From Chimonanthus salicifolius (lineage: Eukaryota; Streptophyta; Magnoliopsida; Laurales; Calycanthaceae), in the NCBI GenBank assembly GCA_013350335.1, contig CM023535.1:38996069-39060068 (forward strand): a DNA stretch of 64,000 nucleotides, in the 5' to 3' direction. Numbering within the stretch: the first letter of the stretch is position 1; every line of letters begins with the position of its first letter. The notes under the pieces were generated by a model that saw nothing but the letters and a program-made list of their open reading frames with translations, searched no databases and was not told the origin of the DNA. Below are positions 56,100 through 64,000 of the stretch, in pieces. A program made the position numbers and the translations under genes.

Positions 56100-56137
56100 A
56101 AAGGTACGAGGTTTATTTTAAATTTCTGGACGAAATT

Positions 56138-56155
56138 TCTTTAAGGAGGGTAGGA
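56138..56155 (+). other. Polypurine tract of element 3
   Basis: TCTTTAAGGAGGGTAGGA ends directly at the LTR start TGTAATACCC. Confidence 0.8.
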
Positions 56156-57002
56156 TGTAATACCCTGACTCGAATTAGGCTTAATTAATATGATTTATTT
56201 TAATAAATCATGATTTGACCTGTTAATCATGAAGATTAACGTGAGGGCTTTGTGAAAAGTCCAAGATTGGCTCGATCAAAGTTCGATATCTCGTTGATCC
56301 AACTCATTTAAATTGGAAAGGTAAAATGTAATTTCCAATTGACAGTGTTATTGTATTGTTTAAATAATTGTTTGATTGTTGTTTGAGTGATGTTGATTTC
56401 CTTATTAAGGATTTAAATTTTGAAACTTATAAATATTTTTAATTTCAAAAAATATTATTTAAAACTACCTGAAAAGGTCTCGAAAGCTAGGAAATGACTA
56501 TTTTAAATAATTTTAGAAGTTAGAAAATTTTAAGAAAAGTATGTATTGTTAGATTTTATTTTAACTCATTGTTTTGTATTTTCAAGTTTTGAAAATAGAG
56601 ATTTTAAACTGTTAAAATAAATGTAAATTAAGTTAAGTAAATAGTGTTAAAAACATGAATTTTGTCTTAATTAAGTAATATTGGTAAAATATAAATCTCC
56701 AAAATTTTGTAGTAACTTTAGATTTTAAAACCCAACGTTTTGGGTAAGATGGATTAAATTAAATAAATCATTTAATAACTAAATATTATAAGTAAAAGAA
56801 ACTAGGATTAAAATGTAAATAAGTTTAAGGGGACTAAACTACAAATAATCATAAATTCAAATCACCTGCGGAGCATGTGACGTGCCAAAACCTGCTGCGT
56901 ACGCCCGAATCATCGCTCTATATGATGATTCATGCAGGCTAGGCTATGGTAGCTTGACTACCGCAGCTGCCTGAAGGCCACACCTCGTCCTCTCGCCATT
57001 GC

Positions 57003-57010
57003 TATAAATA
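57003..57010 (+). promoter_or_regulatory. TATA box of element 3 LTR
   Basis: TATAAATA is followed about 45 bp later by a CT-rich leader, as in element 2. Confidence 0.65.
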
Positions 57011-57485
57011 TCGGTGAGAGGGAGAGGAGAAATCCCAACTTTCATTTGCTCTTCTGTGTTTCTCTTCTTCTGCAAATTTTTTTCCATTTGAAAACAATAG
57101 CTTAAGTGGAAAATTTTTCCAGTTGCTGAATTTCAACCCAGGAACAAAAGCGAATGTAACCATTATCTTTGTTTTCAAATTCTAGTCAGTTTAGAATCAA
57201 ACTAAAGTCAATTTGGTTAAGATATGAATGCTAAAATCAAATTTGAAGTTCAGTAGAAAACTTGAATTTTCATGTGTTTCACTGATTTTCCTCTTAAAAT
57301 TTGATGTTTTCAATTAGTGTTAGCTGTTCAAATCATTCATAAAGTGAAGAGGACTCGCTGAAGAGTCCATCTGGCCAGAAGGATTTGAAAAATGAATTCA
57401 TAAAACCCACTGTTTCTATATTCGTATTTTACACACTCCCTCTTGTCACTACTCTGTTGCAGGTGACAGAGGAAGAAGACAACTC

Positions 57486-57852
57486 TCGGATATTCCGAGA
57501 ATCGGCCTTCGGAAGATCCGAAAGTAACACTTCGGAAGTTCTGAAGTTCAGTTCGGGGCTCCGAAGGAGTAGAGGCTAACTATTGAACTCTCTACCTCAA
57601 CGGGTCAGACAGGATGTTCTGAGACCCTTTCAGACGTTCCGAACCACTCGAAAGTTCTGAAAAGACATCGGTAGGTTCCGAGACGGACCAAGACTCATGA
57701 TTTTTGGAATTTTCTGTTTTCTGTTCTGTAGGAGGGTTGGAAGTTTCGAAGGATAGAATCCAAGTTCCGAAGGTTCTGTAAAGACCCAGATTTTAGGTAG
57801 TGGCTCGGAAGTTCCAAAGCCACAGTACCTGGTTCCGTGGCATGTTCCGAAG
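57486..57852. repeat. Degenerate TCGGA..TCCGA array, element 3 LTR
   Basis: Dyads such as TCTCGGATATTCCGAGA, CTTCGGAAGATCCGAAAG and CTTCGGAAGTTCTGAAG are still visible, at lower density than in elements 1 and 2. Confidence 0.75.
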
Positions 57853-58698
57853 AACCCAGAACAGGTCTTGAAATTTATTCTAATTTAGAATTCCATGTTA
57901 AATTTAGATCCTAGGTTGTAATGTGATGCTTATGCCAATTTTACAATTAAAAATGATACTAACCCCTTTCATTGGTATTATTATGTAAGCCTGTATTATG
58001 CATTCACTTCCAGGTCGATACTCTCTATCTGTGATGTAGCGGAAACGCATCCCGATAGCTATCAGTAACTGTGCGATTAACCTCTCCGCTTGATTAAAAA
58101 GAAGGGTTTGGGCACTGAGTGATCTCTAGGCCTAACTCAATATATGAGTAGTGGCCTGAGCATCTTATATCTCTAAGCCTAACTCAATATGTCTTCGTAG
58201 CCATTTCCAGAAAACAATATGTGTTGTGGCTTGAATACCTTATTATATTATTGAGTATTGTAATTTTAAAATGGATAGTAACTCATTTAGGAGACTCAGA
58301 TCCATTTCCCTTGGAATTTTTCTGGAAAATAGGATAGAAGGAGTTGAATATGTGTTGTATTGTATATACATATCTGTGTATTATGTTTGAATATGATTGT
58401 ATAATTCATTGTATCTTTACTTGTGTGTTTGACAGATACTTCGATAGCCCACACTTTCGGTGAGGATACTTAACATTGCAGGAAGAGTAAATCAGGTTAA
58501 AAGGATCTAGTGTAATGAGTGATTTCAAGGATCAGACTTAATGAACCCACTCATATGCCTAGACAAGATGCACTATTGTAAAAAGTGCTTATTGATACTA
58601 ACGATGTTTTTCGTATATTGTGATTATGATGATGAAATGCTTATGAGCTATGATGATAATGATACTGCTTCCACGTACCGTTAACTATTGAACAATTA

Positions 58699-58805
58699 CT
58701 GGCCCAGGTGTGTCGATTACCGGTTCAGGTGTGTCGGTTTGCTTCTACTGGCCCAGGTGTGTCAGTTGCTGGCCCAGGTGTGTCAGTACCGGCCCAAGTG
58801 TGTCG
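58699..58805 (+). repeat. 21-bp tandem repeat CTGGCCCAGGTGTGTC
   Basis: Five copies of CTGGCCCAGGTGTGTC or close variants start at 58699, 58720, 58748, 58769 and 58790, mostly at a 21-bp period. At the same place element 2 has a single diverged copy (CTGGACCATGGGTGTTGAC). Confidence 0.85.
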
Positions 58806-59349
58806 AAGATGTATTTGCAAGATTTTACATTTTGACCGTGCTGGGACTTAATGCTTATAGGCAGTGTAGTGTCTAGGTGTTACGTTGGATGTCAGCAGTT
58901 ATGAAGATGATTTGATATATTGGCATGATAAACCTATTATGATGATGATGTTGATTTTGGCTAACCTGATATTCATTACATTACATTGTTATGTTCTTTT
59001 CACTCTACTAGTTAACTCACACCACTCGCATTTTAGGAGATGTACCTGAGGAGGAGGAACCTCCATATCAAGCTTAGGGTGTATAAAGCTGTTGCGGTTA
59101 CTTGTGATTCCCACAAACGGGAATTTCATTTTATTTTGACTGTTGGTTATTTTAAACCATGTTTTGTGTAAAGTACCTCATGTGGTACTTATTATGGTAG
59201 ATATACGGTACCTGTTTGAGTCCACATGAAAGGAGCAAAGGAGCATGTGTGACATTTATTTCTTCGCTTATCTCCAGCCCAGTTAGAAGTTATCAAGGAT
59301 AAAAAAAATTAGTAGCGTTCTGGGCCCGCCTCTGAGTCGGGGCATTATA

Positions 59350-59931
59350 AACTCATTCAAACCTGAAAGTTAGTATATCATACAGAAGAGATAACTTGGG
59401 GAAGTTATACTTCTGTAAATGACCCTCCACACCTTGTGCACCATGAAAAGTACTTGAAATGGCCCTTTGTCAATTTTTGACCAAAAAAGGGGAAAAATAT
59501 TGATATACTAGAGACACAAATGTTTTCGTGAGAGAACTTTTGAAGGGGTCAATACATGAATATTGGGGGAGAAACAAAAATTTCAATATCGGTATCAAAG
59601 ACAGGGGGAGAAATTGTGATTTTAAGACATGTTTTAAAATTAAACACATATTGCTTATTATCACTAACCGTTGGGGAGATCACTTTCCACCAGAATATGC
59701 CATTTATGTTGTGCTTACAGGAATATCACAGACATATTCTAAGGGGGAGCTGCCATGATCCTTCAAGCCTTCAGACTTTATGCAGTCATGTCCAAGTGTA
59801 TTGAGATTATTGTAATATTGTATTTTTGTACTTGGCATGAACTTGTTAAAGTCTATAATTTGTATTTGTGACTGTATAAATTATTTTCTAGGTTTTGTCA
59901 CGAAAATGATTAAGGAGGAGATTGTTGGCAA
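59350..59931 (+). mobile_element. 3' end of a SIRE-like Copia internal region (Q) and LTR start
   Basis: The stretch has the GGGGGAGCTGCCATGATCC-type and purine-rich blocks of SIRE elements. It ends in AAGGAGGAGATTGTTGG: a polypurine tract (59912-59922) followed by the LTR start TGTTGG at 59923. LTR J interrupts after nine bases of LTR. Repeated G-rich words (GGGGGAGAAAC, CAGGGGGAGAAATTG) are in the upstream part. No protein domain was recognised in the few hundred bases present. Confidence 0.6.
59912..59922 (+). other. Polypurine tract of SIRE-like Q
   Basis: AAGGAGGAGAT precedes TGTTGG, matching the SIRE form AAAAAGGGGGAGAT then TGTTGG. Confidence 0.65.
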
Positions 59932-60594
59932 TGTAACGCCCGCCCCTTTTCACCAAAATCAGAGTCTATTTTTTTTTTAAATAACAAGTGACAAAGGGCG
60001 CGAACGTCACGACGCGAGTTAAGTCCGAGCTTCTAAACCCTGTCCCTTAACTGGCCAACCCTACGTGTGCGTGGAACGAAGTCAACGAGAACGGTTCACA
60101 CGTAGACGTAAGCTCGAGAGTTATTAAACTAAGTGCAGAATTAAAAATAGAGTCTTTCCTACAAATTTATAGATAGCAGGGAAGATTACATCATTTAAAT
60201 TACTGAATTACTTCAAAATGATAATGTCCAAAATAAAATTCAAACCACAGTAAGTAATCTAAATTATTACATTCCGATGAGCTAAGCTACTCAATTACAT
60301 ATTCCAAAATAAGTTTAAATAAACTAAGTAGCCCGCTTTCCCAAGCTCCTACGCTTGGCTCCCGTCTTGTCCTTCGTGTCCGCCATCTCCTACGTCATCA
60401 GCTAGGGTAGAAGTAGGGCGTTAGACAACGTGCCCAGTAGGACTCCGAGTAGGGCTAACACATGGATTAGTGATAACAAAACATATAGATAATATCATAT
60501 CCAAAACCATGCAATTTTGGTGCAATGTCATGCAATGGGTGTCCTATGTCATGAATCCCACCCATCATCCATACCATCATGCTGCCATATCCCC

Positions 60595-60857
60595 CTTGAC
60601 GGAAAAACCTCGTCAAGATGTAAACAAGTACAAATCATCCCCCTTGACGGCAAAATCTCGTCAAGATATAAACAGTCACACATCATTCCCCCTTGACGGC
60701 AAAACCTCGTCAAGATATAAACAATCACAAATCATCCCCCTTGACGGCAAAGCCTTGTCAAGGTGTCCCCATGTTTACTTCTCGGTCGTCCCGACGGAGC
60801 ATGGACTCCGGTTATATCTCATAATATCCCTCTTGATGGATGATACACATCAAGATA
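60595..60857 (-). repeat. CTTGACG...CGTCAAG stem-loop array in LTR J
   Basis: Four units at a 48-49-bp period begin at 60595, 60643, about 60691 and 60740, each with arms CTTGACG / CGTCAAG (the last with a G-U wobble) and a 9-nt loop. A further unit with arms CTTGATG / CATCAAG lies near 60,834. The arms correspond to those in LTRs A, D and H, with paired base changes. Confidence 0.8.
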
Positions 60858-61025
60858 TCCCCATGCTTGCTTCTCGGTCGCCCCGACGGAGCATGGACTC
60901 CGGTTTCATTTCATCCTTCCCATACCATATCCCTCCCATGTCATGCATGAGATGTAGATGCCATATGCCATGTAATATGTATGATCATAGTCATAAAACC
61001 CATCTTAAAACCATTACATGATTAC

Positions 61026-61257
61026 TGAAATAAATCAAAGGAAAACCATCACATAATACTTAATCCATGACCAAAATAAATCAAAGGAAAAACCAGCACA
61101 TAATTCTTAATCCATGACCAAAATAAATCAAAGGAAAAACCATCACATAATACTTAATCCATGACCAAAATAAATCAAAGGAAAAACCAGCACATAATTC
61201 TTAGTCCATGACCAAAATAAATCAAAGGAAAAACCATCACATAATACTTAATCCATG
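61026..61257. repeat. 47-bp tandem repeat with alternating variants
   Basis: Five copies contain AAATAAATCAAAGGAAAAAC, followed by CATCACATAATACTTAATCC or by CAGCACATAATTCTTA-TCC. The two variants alternate, so the higher-order unit is 94 bp. Confidence 0.9.
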
Positions 61258-61787
61258 GCTTACAAAAAGGTAGGAATCCTACTGAATACCGACTAGTACT
61301 CCTTAGCGTTTCCGTCCAATAATCCGATCGCAGATCGCGCACCGCTTGCGATGTCCGGTACCTTATTATATATCAATAATTAGTCATGTTTTTAACCATT
61401 ATTAAGTCCCTAATTCATTCCTTAGTGGGGTTCGGTCATACATCATGGCCGAACGTCACTATGCAGTTTTGTGGGTCCCATTTAATCTATCAAATATTTA
61501 AATCACATGAATCTAAAAATCAACCACCCTAGGCTTTAATTAGCATGCATAAGGTCATCTTTAAAACACATTTAAGTCCATGGTCATCCTCCCATGGGGT
61601 TCGGCCATGTACCATGGCCGAACCCATGGTTCTTGAATTTGGCCATTATTTACGGTTTTGCCACTCTTCCTCCATAGTTAAGTTCTCATTTCATTCCTCC
61701 ATTCTTAGGCCCATGATTGATCCATAGACTTGGATCCATTAATGTTCCATCAACCATGATATGTACATTAACAAATCAGTCCTTAAC

Positions 61788-64000
61788 TGTAACACCCCAA
61801 TTTCTCAATGAAGTCATTAACATGTTGTCAAAATGGGTCAAGGGGCTGATTGGGACCCAATGGGTCGGGTTGACCAGGTTGACCATGGATGACCGTGTGG
61901 GCCCTCAGATGAGCTCAAGTGTGAGTTAGTTCAGCTTGAGTTGGATTGATTTGGAGTGAGTTTGATTTAAGAAAAGAGTTGACTCAAACTTGGTGCATTA
62001 AATGTGATGAGTTGGATGAGTTGAGTTGGAATAAAAATACCATGAATCAAGTGAGTCAAGAGGATATGGAAAGGTATCTTAATCTCACACAACACTTGGG
62101 AAAACAAATCTCAGCCGTTGGAATGAAGAGGTGCCTTGGCAAAGCCAAGGAACACCAAGGTTGGGCGGCAACATGCATCTCATGAGATGCATGTGTTGTG
62201 AATGAAAGGTTGCAACGTTTGGGTGAAGGGGTGTCTTGAATGACACCCAATATCCCATCGTTTTTGGCAAAATTAAATGAGGGAAAATGAATGGAAGATG
62301 GGACTGAAATTACAAAAGGGAAAGGTTACCATTCTTGGCCGATTTTCATATTAAAAATCCAAATAATTCTCATCTCTCTCTCCCTCTCTCCAAATTCATT
62401 TTTCTTGGTTGAACAGCAGAGGTTTTGGCACCAGTTAATCAAGCATAAACCAGCAAAGGATTAAGGAAGAAAGGAAGAAATAGAGGGGAGAAGGCAAGGA
62501 TCTTAGGCAAAGGAAATTTGGTAAGATTTCTTAAGTGTTCAAGTTAAACAAGTTGTAAGAAAAGGGTATGTATTGGGCCATGGTTATGGCCGAATGCACC
62601 AAGGTTTTAACCTTGAGTAATAGAGGTTTTAAAATGGTAAAAATGATCATTGGGTTCGGCCACCTTGGAGGGTCGAACCCCATGTAAATGATTGCTTGGT
62701 TTTGATGTTTTTGAAACATGGAAATCATGAAGTTTTGTGGACTATTTTTGATGTTTCTTTAAGACTCAAATGCATGTTTTAAAGAGGGTTAAAAACATGG
62801 ACTTGAATGACATGAAGGACTGAAAGTATCATGGGTCTAAACAGTGGATATAAACTGATGAAATGGACCATTGGGCTCGGCCATCTTGGATGGCCGAATC
62901 CCATGAAGTATTATGGATATTTGGATTGAGTTTTACAAAGTGGAAACCATGCAAAGTGATGGACTTAGTTGGATTGGTTTGAAGGGTAAAAACGTGGTAA
63001 CATTATACTGAATATCTTATGTTTAAATGAGACCTAAAACATGTTTAAGAGGACCAAAACATGGACATAGGGTTCGGCCACCTTGGATGGCCAAACCCCA
63101 TGAAAGTATTTGATGTTTGGTATGGCTTTCAAGAAGATGGAAATCATATCAATTGTGGAGAGCTTATGTGTTTTAAATAAAGATATTTATTTGACAAAAA
63201 GGATCTAAACCATAGGCCATGAGGTTCAGCCAATTGGGATGGCCGAAGCCCCATGAAATGGTATGACATTTCCATGAAAGTATTTGATGGTGTTGTGAGA
63301 TAAAAACCATTCAAAGTTATGGTGTTCTTATGGCAATTAATGGAATACATGTTTACTGTTTTCGGTTGATTAATATGCGGCTGAACCATATATTATTCAT
63401 GGTTGAATTAGCATGTTAAAACCATGAGTAATCATGGTGATTGTTGGACCAAGTGAATCATAGGGTTCGGCCATGTATAGGGCCGAACCCCATGGATTAT
63501 GGTATGGGTTAAATGGACAACTTCATATGGATTATTTTATGTGGAAGGTTTGTATTGAATTAAAAGGTTTCAATGTAAAGATCATGGATCATGACAATAG
63601 GTTTTGGTGTGGATCCATTGCATGGAATTGATCGGTAGTTTTAAAGGTTAAATCCTAAGTTGGTAATGTTGGGCCATGGGCATGGCCGAACCCCACAAGA
63701 TGTGGTTGGGTCTTAGATGTGAATGAATAAGTAAATGATAGTATGATTTACTGATTGTTATATGGACAAGGTACTGGAAGTTGAACGACGTACGAGTCGT
63801 GACTGGGTGACGCTAAAGAAAGGTCAAATACTGAAGTGAATCTTCGGTAGGTTTCCTACCTACTTGTAACCACAGTTTTATCCTAGTTTTTATGAGACTC
63901 TTGTTTATTTTATGTGGTTTCGAATGATATATTATGAGTTTACAAATGACATACAATGCATTGACATCTCATGCATGGCATGGGATGAAGATTGTGGAAC
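61788..64000 (+). mobile_element. LTR K (plus), truncated by window end
   Basis: It starts TGTAACACCCC, left target site TTAAC (61783-61787). Leader with CT repeats near 62,370-62,395, splice donor GTAAGA at 62521, hairpin array 62652-63694, GTAGGTTTCCTAC near 63,847 and the landmark CTCATGCATGGCATGGGA at 63,968-63,985 follow in the family order. The window ends inside the tail. No coding domain was recognised. Confidence 0.78.
62652..63694. repeat. GGGTTCGGCCA hairpin array in LTR K
   Basis: About six units (near 62,652, 62,874, 63,071, 63,224, 63,466 and 63,669) lie in AT-rich spacers. Loops differ from D (CCTTGG in several), and arms are less perfect, for example GGGTTCGGCCA against TGGCCAAACCC. 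Confidence 0.85.

Larger units (their letters stand above)
54489..59349 (+). mobile_element. Element 3: 3' half of a Tekay-like chromovirus
   Basis: It begins inside RNase H where LTR H is inserted, and continues with integrase, chromodomain, polypurine tract and a complete 3' LTR (56156-59349). Gag, protease, RT and the 5' LTR are not in the window. It is more diverged from elements 1 and 2 than they are from each other. It is inserted in a SIRE internal region (59350 onward). Confidence 0.85.
56156..59349 (+). mobile_element. 3' LTR of element 3
   Basis: 3,194 bp from TGTAATACCCTGACTCG to GGGGCATTATA (expected ending TTACA). Order: TATAAATA at 57003, CT-rich leader, donor GTAACC at 57156, a degenerate TCGGA/TCCGA array 57486-57852, a 21-bp tandem repeat (58699-58805) and the conserved GTTAACTCACACCACTC and AGGAGATGTACCTGAGGAGG tail. 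Confidence 0.88.
59932..61787 (-). mobile_element. LTR J (minus), cut by LTR K
   Basis: On the plus strand it begins TGTAACGCCCGCCCC, the reversed end of a long LTR. The left target site is GGCAA (59927-59931). In sense it has, near its end, GGTTGGCCAGTTAAGGGA-like, CCTACTGGGCACG and stem-loops (60595-60857), then the CTCATGCATGACATGGGA landmark, a 47-bp repeat (61026-61257), GTAGGATTCCTAC (near 61,270) and two hairpin-array units (61429-61455, 61599-61625). K is inserted at 61788, so the 5' part would lie beyond the window. Confidence 0.78.

Noticed and set aside
5957..59931. SIRE pieces R (left) and Q (right) being one element split by all later insertions
   Set aside because: Orientation and order would allow it, but the start of R does not align clearly with the LTR start in Q, and the deletion at about 41,790 removes the evidence.
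60595..60762. Regular 48-bp hairpin repeats resembling a CRISPR array
   Set aside because: Spacers are nearly the same as each other, the setting is a plant LTR, and no cas genes exist; it is a tandem stem-loop repeat.

Overview
This window looks like repeat-rich, gene-poor nuclear DNA of a flowering plant. I found no host gene, tRNA or rRNA that I could support. Nearly everything after about position 5,950 is LTR retrotransposon sequence: Ty3/gypsy chromovirus (Tekay/Del-like) elements with gag, protease, reverse transcriptase, RNase H, integrase and a C-terminal chromodomain; long solo LTRs related to them; a Tat/Athila-like non-coding family; SIRE/Maximus-like Copia LTRs; and one miniature TRIM element. 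The plant assignment rests on these families, on the plant-type tRNA-iMet primer site and on the very AT-rich composition. I cannot name the species.

Left part (1-19,378). Positions 1-5,956 are AT-rich unassigned DNA holding a diverged direct repeat (16-270 and 5,184-5,437) and one 3.1-kb solo LTR (A, 1452-4529, target-site duplication ATACC). A SIRE-like LTR fragment (R) carries a complete TRIM (6334-6889). Then follows a four-deep nest: Tat-like LTR N holds solo LTR B, B holds the minus-strand Tat-like element F, and F holds solo LTR G. Middle part (19,379-41,012). An LTR fragment M is interrupted by plus-strand Tat-like element E. E in turn holds solo LTR D (4.3 kb) and element 1 (27,530-39,674), a minus-strand chromovirus with both LTRs, PBS, PPT and a perfect 5-bp target-site duplication. 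Element 1 also has an extra reading frame between its primer site and gag that encodes CCHC zinc knuckles. Right part (41,013-64,000). A SIRE-like LTR start (P) abuts the 5'-truncated plus-strand element 2. Next come minus-strand LTR H (with Copia-like solo LTR O inside), the 3' half of element 3, the 3' end of a SIRE internal region (Q), minus-strand LTR J and plus-strand LTR K, which runs off the window.

All coding regions are decayed by frameshifts and stop codons, so nothing here appears able to move by itself. The order of nesting, read from interrupted target sites, is the main history the sequence records. The bracket structure breaks at about 41,790: every element open on the left lacks its right half and every element open on the right lacks its left half, which points to one large deletion or a false join.

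The most unusual signals are: the zinc-knuckle ORF upstream of gag in element 1; LTR architecture shared between families (TATA or CT-rich leader, strong 5' splice site, then an array of family-specific dyad-symmetric repeats, then a conserved tail); a short stem-loop in the LTR tails whose paired positions change together; and a gag nonsense codon shared by two independently inserted copies.
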